Source: Anaeramoeba flamelloides (Eukaryota; Metamonada; Anaeramoebidae). Taken from it: DNA of 64,000 bases. How positions within the stretch are numbered: the first letter of the stretch is position 1; every line of letters begins with the position of its first letter. The stretch covers positions 868,001 to 932,000 of the forward strand of contig JANTQA010000026.1 of the NCBI GenBank assembly GCA_027625915.1. The letters are read 5' to 3'. The position numbers were made by a program, and so were the translations under genes. The notes beneath the pieces were generated by a model. It was not told the DNA's origin and did not search any database. It saw only the letters and a program-made list of their open reading frames with translations. Positions 24,174-36,400 of this stretch are shown here, one piece after another.

Positions 24174-26678
24174 ATTAAAAAGAATCATAAGTAATATGAG
24201 AGACAAAAATACAATTAAAGAAAAAAAAATCACAAGATCTAATAAAAAAAATACAATTAAACTAAAAAAAAATTATTTACAGGAACATTATGACAAATAA
24301 TTGAAATAACTAAAAAAAATTTGAAAAAAAAGTTGAATTATCAAAATACAATTAAAAAAAAAGAAATTATCGTTTTTTATTTTATATTTTCCATTACTTG
24401 ATTTTCTTTAAGATAAAACAAATTGTTCTCTTTCAGAATGGAATTAATAAAATTTTATTTAGATAATTTATAATGGTTTTATAGGCTTCAATCATTGTTA
24501 AAGTAAGGATATATTATTTTTTTTAATAAAAATAACATACATTTTTTTCGTGAATTCAAAAAAATATGCGAATTATAATTCCCGATAGGTTATATTTTAA
24601 ATACCAGCTAGAGAGAATTACAATTTACTTATTTCTAAGAAATGAATAAAATTGCAAGAATTATTATTAGAAACAGATTAGTTAATATAAATAATTAAAA
24701 AAAAGTACGAAACAAACAAAAAATTAAAAAAAAATTAATTCCAATTTTATTCTGGAAAATAAAAAGCAAAAAATTCAAAATAATCTACAAATTTTTTTAA
24801 TAATTTTGAAAAATTTTCACTCAGAGAGAATTTCCCAAAATCATCTTTAAATTACCAAACTCAAACAAATGGATCAATTTGATCTTGAAATTTTGAAATA
24901 TTATTTTAAATTTTTATTGTTTGTTTAAACAATTCAAATTGGATGAGTCAGATGATCAAAATACTCTTATAATTATCACCTTTTTAGAAAATTACTATAA
25001 GTTGCTATACTTGGTTTTAATAAAATTTCAGTAATTTGAATTATCTGACAACTCTTCGACTTTTGATAATTCGAAACTCTTTCATCGTCCTAAAAAGTTA
25101 TTTTGAATAATAAAAATATAATTTCAAAATTTGAAAATAGCCAAAATTGAAAAAATAAGCAAGTAATAAGAATTTGATCTAAAGTATAAGCTAATTAAAA
25201 CATCTTTGTTGATATGTTATTTTTTGTCATTTTTTTTCGAAACATAGAATAAAATGATATCTCATTTAAAAAATAAAAAAATATAAATTTGAGATCTCAA
25301 AAATGGATAGCTGTGATACTTCGAATTAGTAACAAATGTTTTAAAAATTATTTTTGAAAAAATTTTAAATTCAGAATATTTCACAAAATGTATCAAATAA
25401 AATAAGATATATTGATTTTCAATTATATATAAACTAAAATTCAAAATTTTCCACACAGCTAAAACATTACAAACAATCACAATAATACAATTTCATTGAA
25501 ATTGGAGATAATTTTGTTTTTTGTAAAATATAAAAATCATTTTTTCATCTTTTCGTTTTTGTTTTCATTTCATTGTTTGAATTACGTAATTTGCTTGGTT
25601 CGATCAAAAATTTTTTTCAACCATTGATATTAGGTTAAATCCAAGTTGTTCCAAATAGAAGAACTCAAATAAAATTAGTTGGTAGTATCTAACCTTTGAT
25701 CAATCAATAATCCTAATAGAATTTCAACAAATTTACTAATGTATTTTTTTTTATTTTGTTCTCTCCAAAATTTTTAACACACCCATGATTTATTTGTATT
25801 AATAATTATTTATTTATTGTTTTGTGAGTATTGTAATTTATAAACAAGTGTTAAAATTTCAATTAGTGAATGGTTCTAAATTGGTAAATGTGCTTGAATT
25901 GATTAAATAAGTTTTTTTTTTTCACAAATCGAAATTTTGGAGTGTTAAAAATTTTGAATTGGGGTTTTTATATATATATATATATTGTTTCTTTACCATA
26001 TTTATACTGGTTGTTTAAAATTTTAGTATAAATTCAATTAGAACAAGTGGATATATACCAGAAATCATAATTCCCTTTTTTGAAATAATGCTTTCTCTCA
26101 CAATTTTAAAATATTTCAAATTTTGTTTTAGAAATAATATCACTTTTCAAACTAATTTCAGATCAATGAAATAAATTATAAAAAATTCTTTTTTATACTC
26201 GTATTTGAATTTTAAATGGGAAAAAAGTTTATCTCCCCTTTCTATATTTCCTTTTTGTTTTATTAATAGAGTTTGCATAGGTTGGTTTTAATTTTAACTT
26301 TGTGTGTGTGAAATAAGGAATTAAAAATGATGTGAATATTATTCTAATTTATTATTCAAATATTAGTATTAAACCTATTTGGTCTGAATATTCTTCATTT
26401 TTAATATTATATAATGAGAATACCGATCATGTATAACTTCAATATTTTTTTTTTGGGATAATCAAAAAGAAAAAATGAAGTATAAAAAATAATTATAGGA
26501 AAGCAAGTATAAAACTGAAAACATTTAGTTTTATTTTCGAGAATAGTTGGTTATTAATCTAAATGTATATTTATTCGATTCTTTTTTTGTGAGTATAACA
26601 ATTTTTTTAAAAATGATGGTAATTTGAATAAGAAAAAAAAAAGGGGGGGATATTTAATTCATATTCGATTTTTTTATT

Positions 26679-26850
26679 TTAAGGACTACCTTTTCAGGTG
26701 GAAACAGTGAAATTATTGATAAAAGATCTCTTGAATGAGTTTTATAATCCCCATTTTATTTATATAGAGAGTATTTCTTTTATAAAAAATGGGAAATTTA
26801 CACAATTTCAACAATTTTCACAATTTTATACTTGTTAGATCCTTCAAAGT
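26679..26850 (+). repeat. Partial family Z element (left part only)
   Basis: Starts TTAAGGACTACC and follows the left third of the complete copy at 27614-28137 (shared GTTAGATC segment near the end). No matching right end was found before the complete copy starts. Confidence 0.5.
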
Positions 26851-27613
26851 TTAATTTTACAATTTCATTATTTCCAATATCAAATCTAACTATTGTGATT
26901 AAAATTTGGTACATTAAAAAAAGTGGATAAGCCAAAATTTTGTTTTAGTTTTTTAAAGAACAAATATTCCAAAAATTATTTTTGATCAAAGTATCACTTA
27001 CATGTAGAAATCTTTTGTTCAAGAAAAACTGAAGTCAATATCAATTATAATTTACAAGAAAAAATAGTATTTTGTTGCATTTGGACACTTTCAAAAGTCT
27101 TTGTAAGGCTAAAAGAACAAAAATTGACTTTTAATTGTAAACTTTACTAAAAATAAGATTACTATTTAATTATCGAGAAATATTCAAATCCATCAGTTCA
27201 ATAAGATATTTATCTTTTTTAGATAACGTGAATTTATCAAAGTTATTCTTAAATACTCTTTTAAACCAAATTGAATCAAAAAATCTTCCAAAAAAGATAT
27301 TTTTTTAAAAAAGAGATTGATTTTCACTAATGTTTTACAATCAAAAACTTCAAAATAACTAAATATTAAGGTTTTAGAAACAATTTAAATTCTAAAAATC
27401 ACCATTATCAAAACTTAATTTAAAATAATTATTCATTTTTGGTCTTTACAAACAATCACTAACTTGATCTTGGAATCAAATCAAATCAAAAAAATGAACA
27501 TTTTTGGTAAAGAGTGGAATTAAAATTCAATTTGTGTATTAAACTAAACTAACTAATATTTTATCTCAAAGTTCAATAAGGAAGTCGAAATTAAATCCCC
27601 GTAAATGTCATTT

Positions 27614-28137
27614 TTAAGGACTCCGTTTTTAGGCGAAAACAGAGAAATAATGTATAAAATCACCCTTGAAAGAGTTACGCAACCCAAGTAATATTTGTCC
27701 AAGGAGAATTTCTTTTAGAAAAAATGTGAAATTTTCTCAATTTCAACAATTTCTCAATTTTTGCCTGGTTAGATCATGCTAAATTTTGATTTTAATATTT
27801 TAGAATTCCCATTTCAACTTTCGGAACTCACACTATTTTCTAGAGCTGTTCTCCATATTTTTAAATTTACTTTTAAAAGTCTGAAATGTTCACAAATTTG
27901 AAATGCACTTGAAAATCCCCAAAAGGCATTTTTTTTGCAATTATTTTTTTTGTTATTTTCAATTTTCCTTTTCATTGAAAAACAAAGAAAAACATTTAGC
28001 ATGAAAATGTAAAGATGACAAAAAATGTTTTTTTTTTTTTTTTGGTCCAATTTCTTCTGTGTGAAAATTTTTTTGAGAAGCGAAAGCGAAATAACACAAT
28101 TACTCAACCCCCTCAAGGGTGGGAACGTAGTCCTTAA
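27614..28137. mobile_element. Family Z element (~524 bp, TTAA-bounded)
   Basis: Begins TTAAGGACTCCGTTTTT and ends GGGAACGTAGTCCTTAA, imperfect inverses flanked by TTAA. The two frames of 100 and 60 codons inside lie on opposite strands and show no domain. The TTAAGGAC tip is shared with the foldback at 30850-31391. Confidence 0.65.
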
Positions 28138-29134
28138 ATTGACTTTGTGGAGATCCAGGGGTTTTTATCAACTAATAATTTGCAAAATATTTGATTACTT
28201 GAAATAAAAAGTTACTTTTTTTAATTGGAAACTAGCAGTAACAAAAAATGATAGCCAAACCGTTTGGTTCACTATTTTTGAAAGTTTGAGTAACTTTTTT
28301 CAAAGTCAACATTCTTCCTTTCTTGTGAGGAATTTAATTTCTCAATAATGTGAATTGGTTCGACAATCATTTCAAAGTTCAAATATATCCATTTAAAAAA
28401 AGTGCCACAGAAAATTTTTTAAAAATATCTCGAAAAGAGATGACAAACGCTTCATGATCCATTTTTGGTCTTTTATTAAAAAAATTTTAGGATACACTTT
28501 GTTTAAAACGACTTTAATCATTGTTTACTTGTTATTTTGTACTAATTTAACCATGTTTTTTAATTTTAGTTCTCAACAATAACCAACAACAAAAAAAAAT
28601 TGCTAAAGAAGTCTATATTCATATCGGAAAAGCGAAAATGAAAAAATTTTTAGAACCCTGATCAAACCAATCTGTTTGTTGTTTTGTACTTTTGTTCCAA
28701 ACTTTTTAAAACTTTGTTAGTTTTTGAAAATGGCTGTATTTCAAAAAAAATAAAATAAATAAATGTTTTGAGAGAAATAACCCAAAATGAAATTTGTGAA
28801 AGAATTAAGTTTAGTGCCTTGAAACAGAGAAATCCAAATACTTTTAATTTTTTTTGGAAAAAGCCAATTGGATTTTTATTCAAATGGTTTCTTAAATTAA
28901 TGACAAATGAATTTGGTACAAGAAAAAAAAGATTTTGAGGATCTTTGTGAATAAAAATCAAAGGTAATTTAAGTCGAGACAAAATGCCTAAGAATAATTT
29001 TTTTTTGGGTTTTGGAAAAAAAAAAACAAATAAACAAGAAAACACAATTAATAAGTTGCAGTCAATAAGAGCTACTGATTTTTGAGACTTTTATTAAAGA
29101 CCAACAAATATAAATCAAAAAACAAAAAGTACTG

Positions 29135-29864
29135 TTAACAAATAATGCAACAACTGTTATGCTTTTTAGCTGTCTTATAAAATTGTTTTGATTGCATACT
29201 GAGAACTTCAGATCGATCCACTAAATTTTCAAGGTTTTTCACCTCTTTCCAAGACTTTCTCGATTGTGTCTTGGAGAACGATCGTTGTTTCGTCGAGTGT
29301 TCTCTGGATCTTTGACAATTTGTCTACTTGATTAGGATCTTGAAATTTTGTTAATAGTTGGCCGATTTGTTCAAAGGGGTATTCTTCTAATTTCCCTAAT
29401 TTGTTTCTTTTAATTTGGTTTGGGTTGTAAAGGTAAATTTGAAAACAATAATTAAAAAAAAAAAAATTTTTTCATAAAAAAAGGATGAATGAATAAAGAC
29501 AAAAATACAAAACAAAAAAACAAAACAATAAATTTTACCCATAGAGCTCACTAAAATCATCCATAACTTTATTCAACAAGGCAAAGGCAACTCTTGGGGT
29601 ATATTCCGAATCACAAACAGCTACACATGCAAGATTATCAAATCTGTTATGGACATGACAAAGATAATCGTTTTCTTTTACACTTTGTCGTTGGGATTCA
29701 TTTGTCCTTTTCACTAAGGTGTCTGAGATAAATACACACCATTCTTGAACTGTCTTTCTTTTAAAAAAGCCGAACGAGCTTAATTCATATGCACTTGCTA
29801 ATAATTTTGGTTCGGTAATATTATTCCCTCTCCATTGGTATAAACAAAGTGAAAGTATTTTCAT
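29135..29864 (-). CDS. ykt6: YKT6 R-SNARE with a +1 frameshift in its SNARE motif
   Basis: Exon 1 (29539-29864) encodes the longin domain ([11 protein letters not shown]...[43 protein letters not shown]). A 132-nt intron (29407-29538, GTAAAA...AAAAG) leads to exon 2, with [20 protein letters not shown] and the R-SNARE layer. After ERGEK the frame meets CCT TGA (stop at 29229-29231). The family match continues at once in the +1 frame ([11 protein letters not shown]...[17 protein letters not shown]) to TAA at 29135. The C-terminal CCIIC is a palmitoylation plus prenylation (CaaX) signal. YKT6 acts in ER-Golgi, endosome and vacuole fusion. The split could be programmed +1 shifting at CCU-UGA, a one-base sequence error, or a recent mutation. 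A 22-nt GT-AG intron is formally possible but would delete seven conserved residues. Identity is certain; expression state is not. Confidence 0.93.
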
Positions 29865-30849
29865 GTCAACCTAATCTTTTTCTTTTTGTTTTGAATTGTA
29901 AAAAGAAATGTAATTTGATGAGTGAAATCAAAAAAATAAAAAAAATTCTCTCGATTTTCATTAAATAAGACTTATAACAATCGCTTTACTGCACAAGTTA
30001 TGGGTTTTGAATTTCAAAAACACTTTACTTTATTCTAATGACAAATAAAATTGTTTGAAAATCATTGTCATAGAATGTAAAATAAGGGAGTAAGTAGATT
30101 TTCCAATTTTTGAGTGCATCAGTTTATACCAAACTGAATGACTCAAATCATTTTTTGAACCAAACACAGGAATATTTTAATAAATATGAAAGAGTGGAAT
30201 ATATTCAAAATATAATTTATTTATAGACAAATTAAAAGAATATAAAAAAAATGAAAATTTGAACAGAATAAATAAATAAAGCTTATTTATTTCTTGATCT
30301 TATTTGTAAAATTTGATAAATTACTTCTTCTTTTCTTGATTTTATTCTTCTTCTTTAAGGAAAAACTTTTGTTTGTAAATTTTTTAAGAAACAAATTAAT
30401 TGCTCTTTATAAAGAATTTCCACAATGAATTAAAATGCTCTTTTTATTTAATTCATCTAATTCTAGATTTTTATTAAAGAAAATAGGATATTTTTTAAAT
30501 TCTTCACTTAAGAAATAAAGATTTATTGGACGAATCTAATTAATTTGGAGAATTATTTTTTTCCAATCTAAATTGAAAACTCAAACTCATTCTAAATTTG
30601 AAGAAATTTTGGATTAGGACCTAATAAAGATAATACAGTTATCATTTTTTAAAACTAGTTTACTTTAGGGTATAATTCTAATACTGACTTAATATAATAT
30701 ATAATTTAAAATTTTCTAATCAATTTTTATTTTTTTCTCTCACATTTGAAAAAAGATTTTATTGTTTACATTTCAAAAAAAGATTCTGAAATTAGTTGAT
30801 ACTTGAAATATTTTTTACAAGGTACTATTCTGAAAATCTCGTTATGAAA

Positions 30850-31391
30850 ATAAGGACCATTCGAATTTTATGCTCTGCGAGGGTGGAATACCATAAAGTA
30901 TTTATGAAAAATGGTTAAAAAGTTATAAGTTTTGCTGAAAGTCAAAATATTGCAATTTTTGGGATTTTTAACGATTTGATTGAAAATTAAAAAAAAAACA
31001 TTTTGATACAAAAACTTTTCAAAATTGAATTCCCTCAAAAAACGGCAAATTTTAATTACAAATTTTTTACCTCTTACTCCTGTGACTTTCCACTTTATAT
31101 TAAAATAGATTGATACCACTCCACTACTTTCTTGAAATACTATAATACAAGGTCGAAAGTCAAATAACTAATTAGTAAAAAATTTGTAATTAAAATTTGC
31201 GTTGTCTTGTTCGCAATTTTGAACAGTTTTTGTATCTATATTTTTTTTTTAAATTTTTAATCAAATCGTTAAAAATCCCAAAAATTGCAATATTTTGACT
31301 TTCAGCAAAACTTATAACTTTTTAACCATTTTTCATATCTACTATATGGTATTCCAGCCCTCACAGAGCATAAAATTCGAATAGTCCTTAA
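30850..31391. mobile_element. Foldback element W (~542 bp)
   Basis: Left arm from 30850 (ATAAGGACCATTCGAATTTT) is repeated inverted to 31391 (AAATTCGAATAGTCCTTAA). Arms of about 140 nt agree at roughly 19 of 20 positions, and a second inner pair (31040-31072 with 31171-31205) extends the fold. TTAA is intact on the right and read as ATAA on the left. Confidence 0.8.
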
Positions 31392-31761
31392 CAAATAAAT
31401 AATATTCTAAAGATTTTTTTGAATTTATCAGGATACCTGTTTCATTTAGGATTCTTAGGAGACCCAAAAATAAGAATGTAAATAATAAAAAAAGGACCAA
31501 AACAATAAACCAAGATCATAAACAATAATCTCTTTCTTGGAAAAATCAACTTTCAAATAAAATAATAGGAAAATGATCACAAAATTTTTTCTTTATTCTT
31601 TATTATATACCAGTATAACAATATGAAACTTTCTTATCTCCAGATTTACTATTTTTCAATGAAGAAGGTGTCTCAAATATTTTAGTAAACTGATAATTCT
31701 ACAGATAATGTTCAACAATGACTTGAAAAAAATCCAAATTAAAATATCCATGATTTTCTCC

Positions 31762-32463
31762 TTAATGGATTAGTCATTTACCATGAAAATGCTCCACCCT
31801 CAAGGGGTGACCTGAGACATAGAAAGGGTATTGTGAAATACCACTTCTTTTGGTTGACAAGATTCAAATAACAAAAAAAAGAATTTCATTGGATCCTCTT
31901 TGACAAAAAATTCAACAAATAAAAATAAGTTTAAAAGAGATCTCAATTTCAAAACATTCAAAATTTAAAAAAAAAAAAATTCATCTTTTCTCATTTTCTA
32001 TTTCCAAATGGTTAAATTTCTTTAATTTAAAACAAATTACTTTCTTGAAGTTCGCAATCTATTTGATTTGAAATAATCTAATTTGTGGTTATTTTGTAAC
32101 CCTCTAAATCTGACCAAGTAAGGATATTGCGATATTCTTGCGATAAAAATAACTTATTTGAAAAATGAAAAAATTGAAATAAAAAATCACCAAGATCTCA
32201 AAAAGTGCCAAAGATCGACACTTCAAAACTGATAAGGTTGTTTTCAAAATTGTAATTGAAAACCATTCTAATTGGAAATTGAGTGTAGCTCTTTGGCGTT
32301 TTTTCCTAAAAATGTCCTCCTCTTTAGTTGTTGATTTTTAGAGATCCATTGTACATCATAGGTTGGTTGGTTTTTGATTGGTGTTAGGTCCTCGTAAAAA
32401 TTACTAAAAAGTTTTTTTCCATTTCAGAAAAAAAAAATTTCACCATAATGACTCGACCCTTAA
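31762..32463 (-). mobile_element. Family X element, copy 2 (~702 bp)
   Basis: Reverse orientation to copies 1 and 3. The left tip TTAATGGATTAGTCATTTA has changed; the right tip is AATGACTCGACCCTTAA. The final TTAA (32460-32463) is shared with the adjoining family Y element. Confidence 0.75.
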
Positions 32464-32639
32464 GGAACTAATCTCAATCAAATTTTTTTAAACCTAAATT
32501 TAATAGAGATTGAGAAAATTTTTTGCTAATTACTTGGATTTGAAAAGCTCTGTTTATTTTGAATAATAAACATATTTCTCGAGAAGGAATCTTTATTTAG
32601 AAATTGATCAAAAAAAAATAATAGAGACTAGTCCCTTAA
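32460..32639 (-). mobile_element. Family Y element, copy 1 (180 bp)
   Basis: Begins TTAAGGAACTAATCTC and ends GAGACTAGTCCCTTAA, imperfect inverses with TTAA at each side. It is exactly the same length as the copy at 52213-52392, which is in the other orientation. Its first TTAA is also the last TTAA of family X copy 2. Confidence 0.8.
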
Positions 32640-32872
32640 ACAACAAAAACAAGTATTCGTACTTTTTTCTTCATTAAAAGCCGAATTGATAATAAAATTG
32701 GAAAACGTTTAACCAAAGTGAAGTATTGGTTTGCCATTCACTCATTCATTTTCTGAAAAGATTGTTAATTCATTTTTTACTTTTTTAATTAATTTTAAAT
32801 AATTCAGTCACTTTATTTACTTGTTTCTCAAAAACAAAAAGAAATCAAAAAAAAAAAAAAACAAACCTCCTA

Positions 32873-33424
32873 ATGGAAAACCAAAATTCTAAAAGATTTA
32901 ACAAACTCGGTCAAGTTGTTGAAAAAGTTGTATCAAAGATCTTGGAGCCTAATTTAAAGAACTTCCGATCCAATTTCCCAACGATTGGGACTGAAAATAG
33001 CAGTGTGCTTGGAGACATTTACAAACAATTTTTAATGATCCTTCAAACAAGCATTATGTCTGAATTTGATCTCATTCAAGAAGAAAGACAAATTAAATCA
33101 AAATTAACAAAATTGGATTATTTATTAGATCAAAAGGCGAAGCGATATCAAGATTATCAAGAAAAAAAAAAACAAAAATCACTCCAGTTAGAAAAACAAC
33201 AATTAAAAATTTTAAAACACAAACAATCACAAAGGCTGAAACTAATTAACCACCTTGCACAACTCAATCAAAATAATGAAAAACTTCAAGGAGAAATCAA
33301 ACATTTAAACCAAAATATAAAACAACAAATCAAAGATCACCAACAAGGAAATGACAAGGTTTCTTTAATAAAGGATCTCCAAATTTCTTCTGCAATTTCG
33401 GAAAAACTTTTGAACCAAAACTAA
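32873..33424 (+). CDS. NNF1/PMF1-like kinetochore protein (MIS12 complex)
   Basis: An intronless 183-residue frame starting at ATG 32873. Residues 1-95 match the NNF1/PMF1 pattern: a basic N-terminal helix (FNKLGQVVEKVVSKIL), FRSNFPTI, then IYKQFLMILQTSIMSEFDLI and QEERQIKSKLTKLDYLL, closely resembling human PMF1 IYDKFIAQLQTSIREEI...LNALD. Residues ~66-165 form a long Lys/Gln-rich coiled coil as expected. In the family this subunit pairs with MIS12 and links centromeric chromatin to the NDC80 microtubule-binding complex. The length is normal. The call rests on recalled sequence patterns. A generic coiled-coil protein is the alternative. Confidence 0.72.
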   Translation: MENQNSKRFNKLGQVVEKVVSKILEPNLKNFRSNFPTIGTENSSVLGDIYKQFLMILQTSIMSEFDLIQEERQIKSKLTKLDYLLDQKAKRYQDYQEKKKQKSLQLEKQQLKILKHKQSQRLKLINHLAQLNQNNEKLQGEIKHLNQNIKQQIKDHQQGNDKVSLIKDLQISSAISEKLLNQN

Positions 33425-36400
33425 AACTAATACCAATACTTTAACATAAACAAAAACTAATTGAATAAACTCAAAACATATTTTTTTTTAATTGTATTTA
33501 TTTTTAATTCTTAGCGAATACATTGAATTTTTTTTACCAACTTTCTTTGGAGAAGAGGTTTTCAGAAAGCTGTGAAAAATTAATTTGGTTGATTATCATT
33601 TTTAATGTTTCCTACATCTTTATAATTTTTAAAAAAAAACAAGACTTGAATTATTAAACAAACTTGTAGGCAAGATTTTATTCCTGTAACTTCATCCTAA
33701 CTAAACTCAAAATAAAAAATAATTACCAATTATTCATTCATAAATTCGTGGTTTACCTGGTATTTACATTTTAAATTGTAATTTGCGCTTATCTATTTGT
33801 TTGTTTGATCCTTTTTTTTATTCCTAAATATTGGCGTATGTTGGGAGAGCAAAGGTTGCTTAATATACAGAATTGACCCACACTAATAGGATTTGATATC
33901 TTACTAATAATTACCCAAAAATTACAATTTCTAAAATATCATATGAACTATAAAGGTAAATGTCGATTAGAAAAATTAAAAAAACAATTTTTTATTGCAA
34001 ATTTATTTGATAGGATCTTTTTTTTATTTCTACTCCTTGTTGAAACACAATTTTGGTTCATGAAATAAAAATCAATTATTTTTGGAGAACGTTCATTTTT
34101 TTTTTTTTGGATTTAAGTGTACCACTCGCTCATAGGATAAAATAAAATGAAAATCCCATGCAAGACAAAACTTGTCTTTAATAACATTTCGTCCTGGTAA
34201 TAAAGTTTATTTAAAATATAGTCAAGATTCCAGAATTTGAAATTCTTGATCTGTTGTATTTATTGCATATAAACTTTGTTTCAGTCAAAGGGGCCCAACA
34301 TTTTTTTCAAATATAAATTATTTTATATAATTGACCTTTGAAGAACAAATAAGAAATTAGTTGATTAATACACGTTAAAAAATTGTTGATATATGTCTGA
34401 TTGAAAACTTATTAATCAATAAATTTTCTTAAAAATTGAAAAACTCAAATTCTTCGGGACACATTGAGAAAAACAACAATGTTCTTTTTGACCTTGTGCT
34501 AGTATTTGAATAATAAATAGGAAACAATTTTCACTTCATTTTCCGTACATTTCTTTTAGAAATCAAGTACCCAAACGAAGTAGGTTGGGATTTGTGGTCT
34601 CTATTTGAAAAAGGCAAAGAAAATGAAGTGGAAATGTTTCACATTTATTAATCAAATATCAGGATCAAAGATTAAATAAAATTCCAATAGAAATCGATAT
34701 GATTTCTCAACAATTATTTCTATGGTTTCAATAACCTTAGAATAACACATTTTTATCAAGTGACTATTGATCTTGTAATAAAAAAATTTTTTACAACTGA
34801 ATTATGTGAAAAAAAAAATCGAAAAAAGAAAAACAAAACTGTGAAAAAATGATTACAATTTTGACAATTTCCAAAATACAATTTTTCTTCTATTATCCAT
34901 ACAAATCCTTTAAACACATGTATTCCATACATTAAAACTGCCCCTTTGGCTGAAAATAGTTAATTAGTCGGACAATTTTAAAAAAACTTTCAAATACAAG
35001 AAAAAAGTCAAGTTTTGATGAAAAAGTTTGTAATTAAATGTAAGAAAGATTTTTACTATAATTCAACTTTGATATATTTACTTTAAAGACTATGTTTCCA
35101 ATTCACCTTTTAAGTACCAGTGTATTTTAAAGAGGGTTTGGTGGTGTGTAAATCTCACAAATTTTTATTCAGTGAGATCTAACAAGGAAAAAATGTCAAA
35201 TTTTTCCGAAAAAAGGTCTGAATTTTTTTTTGTATTGGATCTCATATTGACAAAGAATGTTGAAAAAATCAACTTTTTGAAAAAATAACCTCCTATGTCA
35301 TTTTTAAACACCCTTACACATTGTTGGCCATTTAAACAGTTTATTTTTCTCTTTCTGAGATAAGCTGAGAAGGTTTTAAAATATGACATAGCGTGTCAAT
35401 AAGGAGAAAACTGAAAAATTTTGATGAAAAAATCTGTTGTTCTTCAATAAAGATATTTTTTGAATAGTGTTTATGATAAAGTGTTTGAATTGGAATAAAT
35501 CCGCGAAATGACTCATTTCCCAAAATTGAATTGTCATTTTTTCTCGAATGACACAACATTGCTTTTTTTTAAATAAAAAAAACTGACTTATTTTGGCTTA
35601 TTAAATTTCAAATGATGATAACATTCAAAATTCTTCAAAACCTTTACCCCACACAGCCTAAGCCCAATTTCTCTTGATGCAACAAATTGTGCTTTGAGAG
35701 AAATGATCCAAACAAAAAAATTTAATCAAAAAAGCCCATTAAAAAAATGTAAAGTAACTTTGGCATGGATCATCTTGTTCCTAAAACAACCAAAGAAGAA
35801 GTTCTCCTCTTACTAATGGTTGTGAGATTTAATTCAAGGAAAAACAAAAAGAACTAAATCCAAAAAAACAAAAAGTAAAATAAGCCAAAATCACAAACAC
35901 TATTTTTTAATTAATACAGTCGTTCCAGTACTGCCATGAAAATATAATAACCCTGAAATTAATGTTCTATTCTGAAATTTTATTTTGTGTAACAAACGGT
36001 AAAAGAGTTATTAAAGCTCATCATAAATACATAAAATTTATACTACAAGATTAAAAATAAGTTTTTCATTTTTTGATTTGTGGAATTGACAAATAAATTC
36101 ATTTAAAATACTTCCATTTACTTGGATCTTCAATTTCTAAAATTGTTAAAATCTCAACTTTTTACAATTTAAAAACAAAGATCGAAAAAGACAAACAAGT
36201 TTCTCATGGTTTCTGTGATTTCTTATCTTGAGAGAATTTAATTTTTATCTTGGTTTTTACAAAAAAATAACTCAATGAAGTAAGAAAAGTTGAAATTTTT
36301 TGTCTTATGTTCAAAAGAAAATTTTTCTATTACAAAAAAGACAATTTTAAAATAGACAACCAATTTCTCTGTCTTATAATATTTCTCAGTAGGGTTGTAA

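Larger units (their letters stand above)
21720..29134. other. Long intergenic stretch with dispersed repeats
   Basis: Holds family X copy 1 (22551-23253), a TACAGTC palindrome (23971-24173), a partial (26679-26850) and a whole (27614-28137) family Z element, and a TA run near 25969. T-rich runs lie near 23580. The 127-codon minus frame at 28662-29045 is Phe/Leu/Lys-rich with no domain. No gene is supported. Confidence 0.45.
29865..32872. other. Intergenic stretch with foldback W and elements X and Y
   Basis: Contains a TTAA-type foldback (30850-31391) and two abutting TTAA elements (31762-32463 and 32460-32639), all listed separately. Nothing else is supported. The 83-codon frame at 30868-31119 lies in the foldback arm. 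Confidence 0.5.

Noticed and set aside
28662-29045. 127-codon minus frame
   Set aside because: Phe/Leu/Lys-rich with no domain or motif; length is within chance for poly-A/T-rich DNA.
29221-29242. 22-nt GT-AG intron restoring the ykt6 frame
   Set aside because: It is in phase, but removal would delete GEKLENL, which matches the conserved family sequence GEKLDDL, and the other introns inferred here are 77 nt or longer.
30868-31119. 83-codon minus frame
   Set aside because: Lies in the arm of foldback W and is not conserved as protein.
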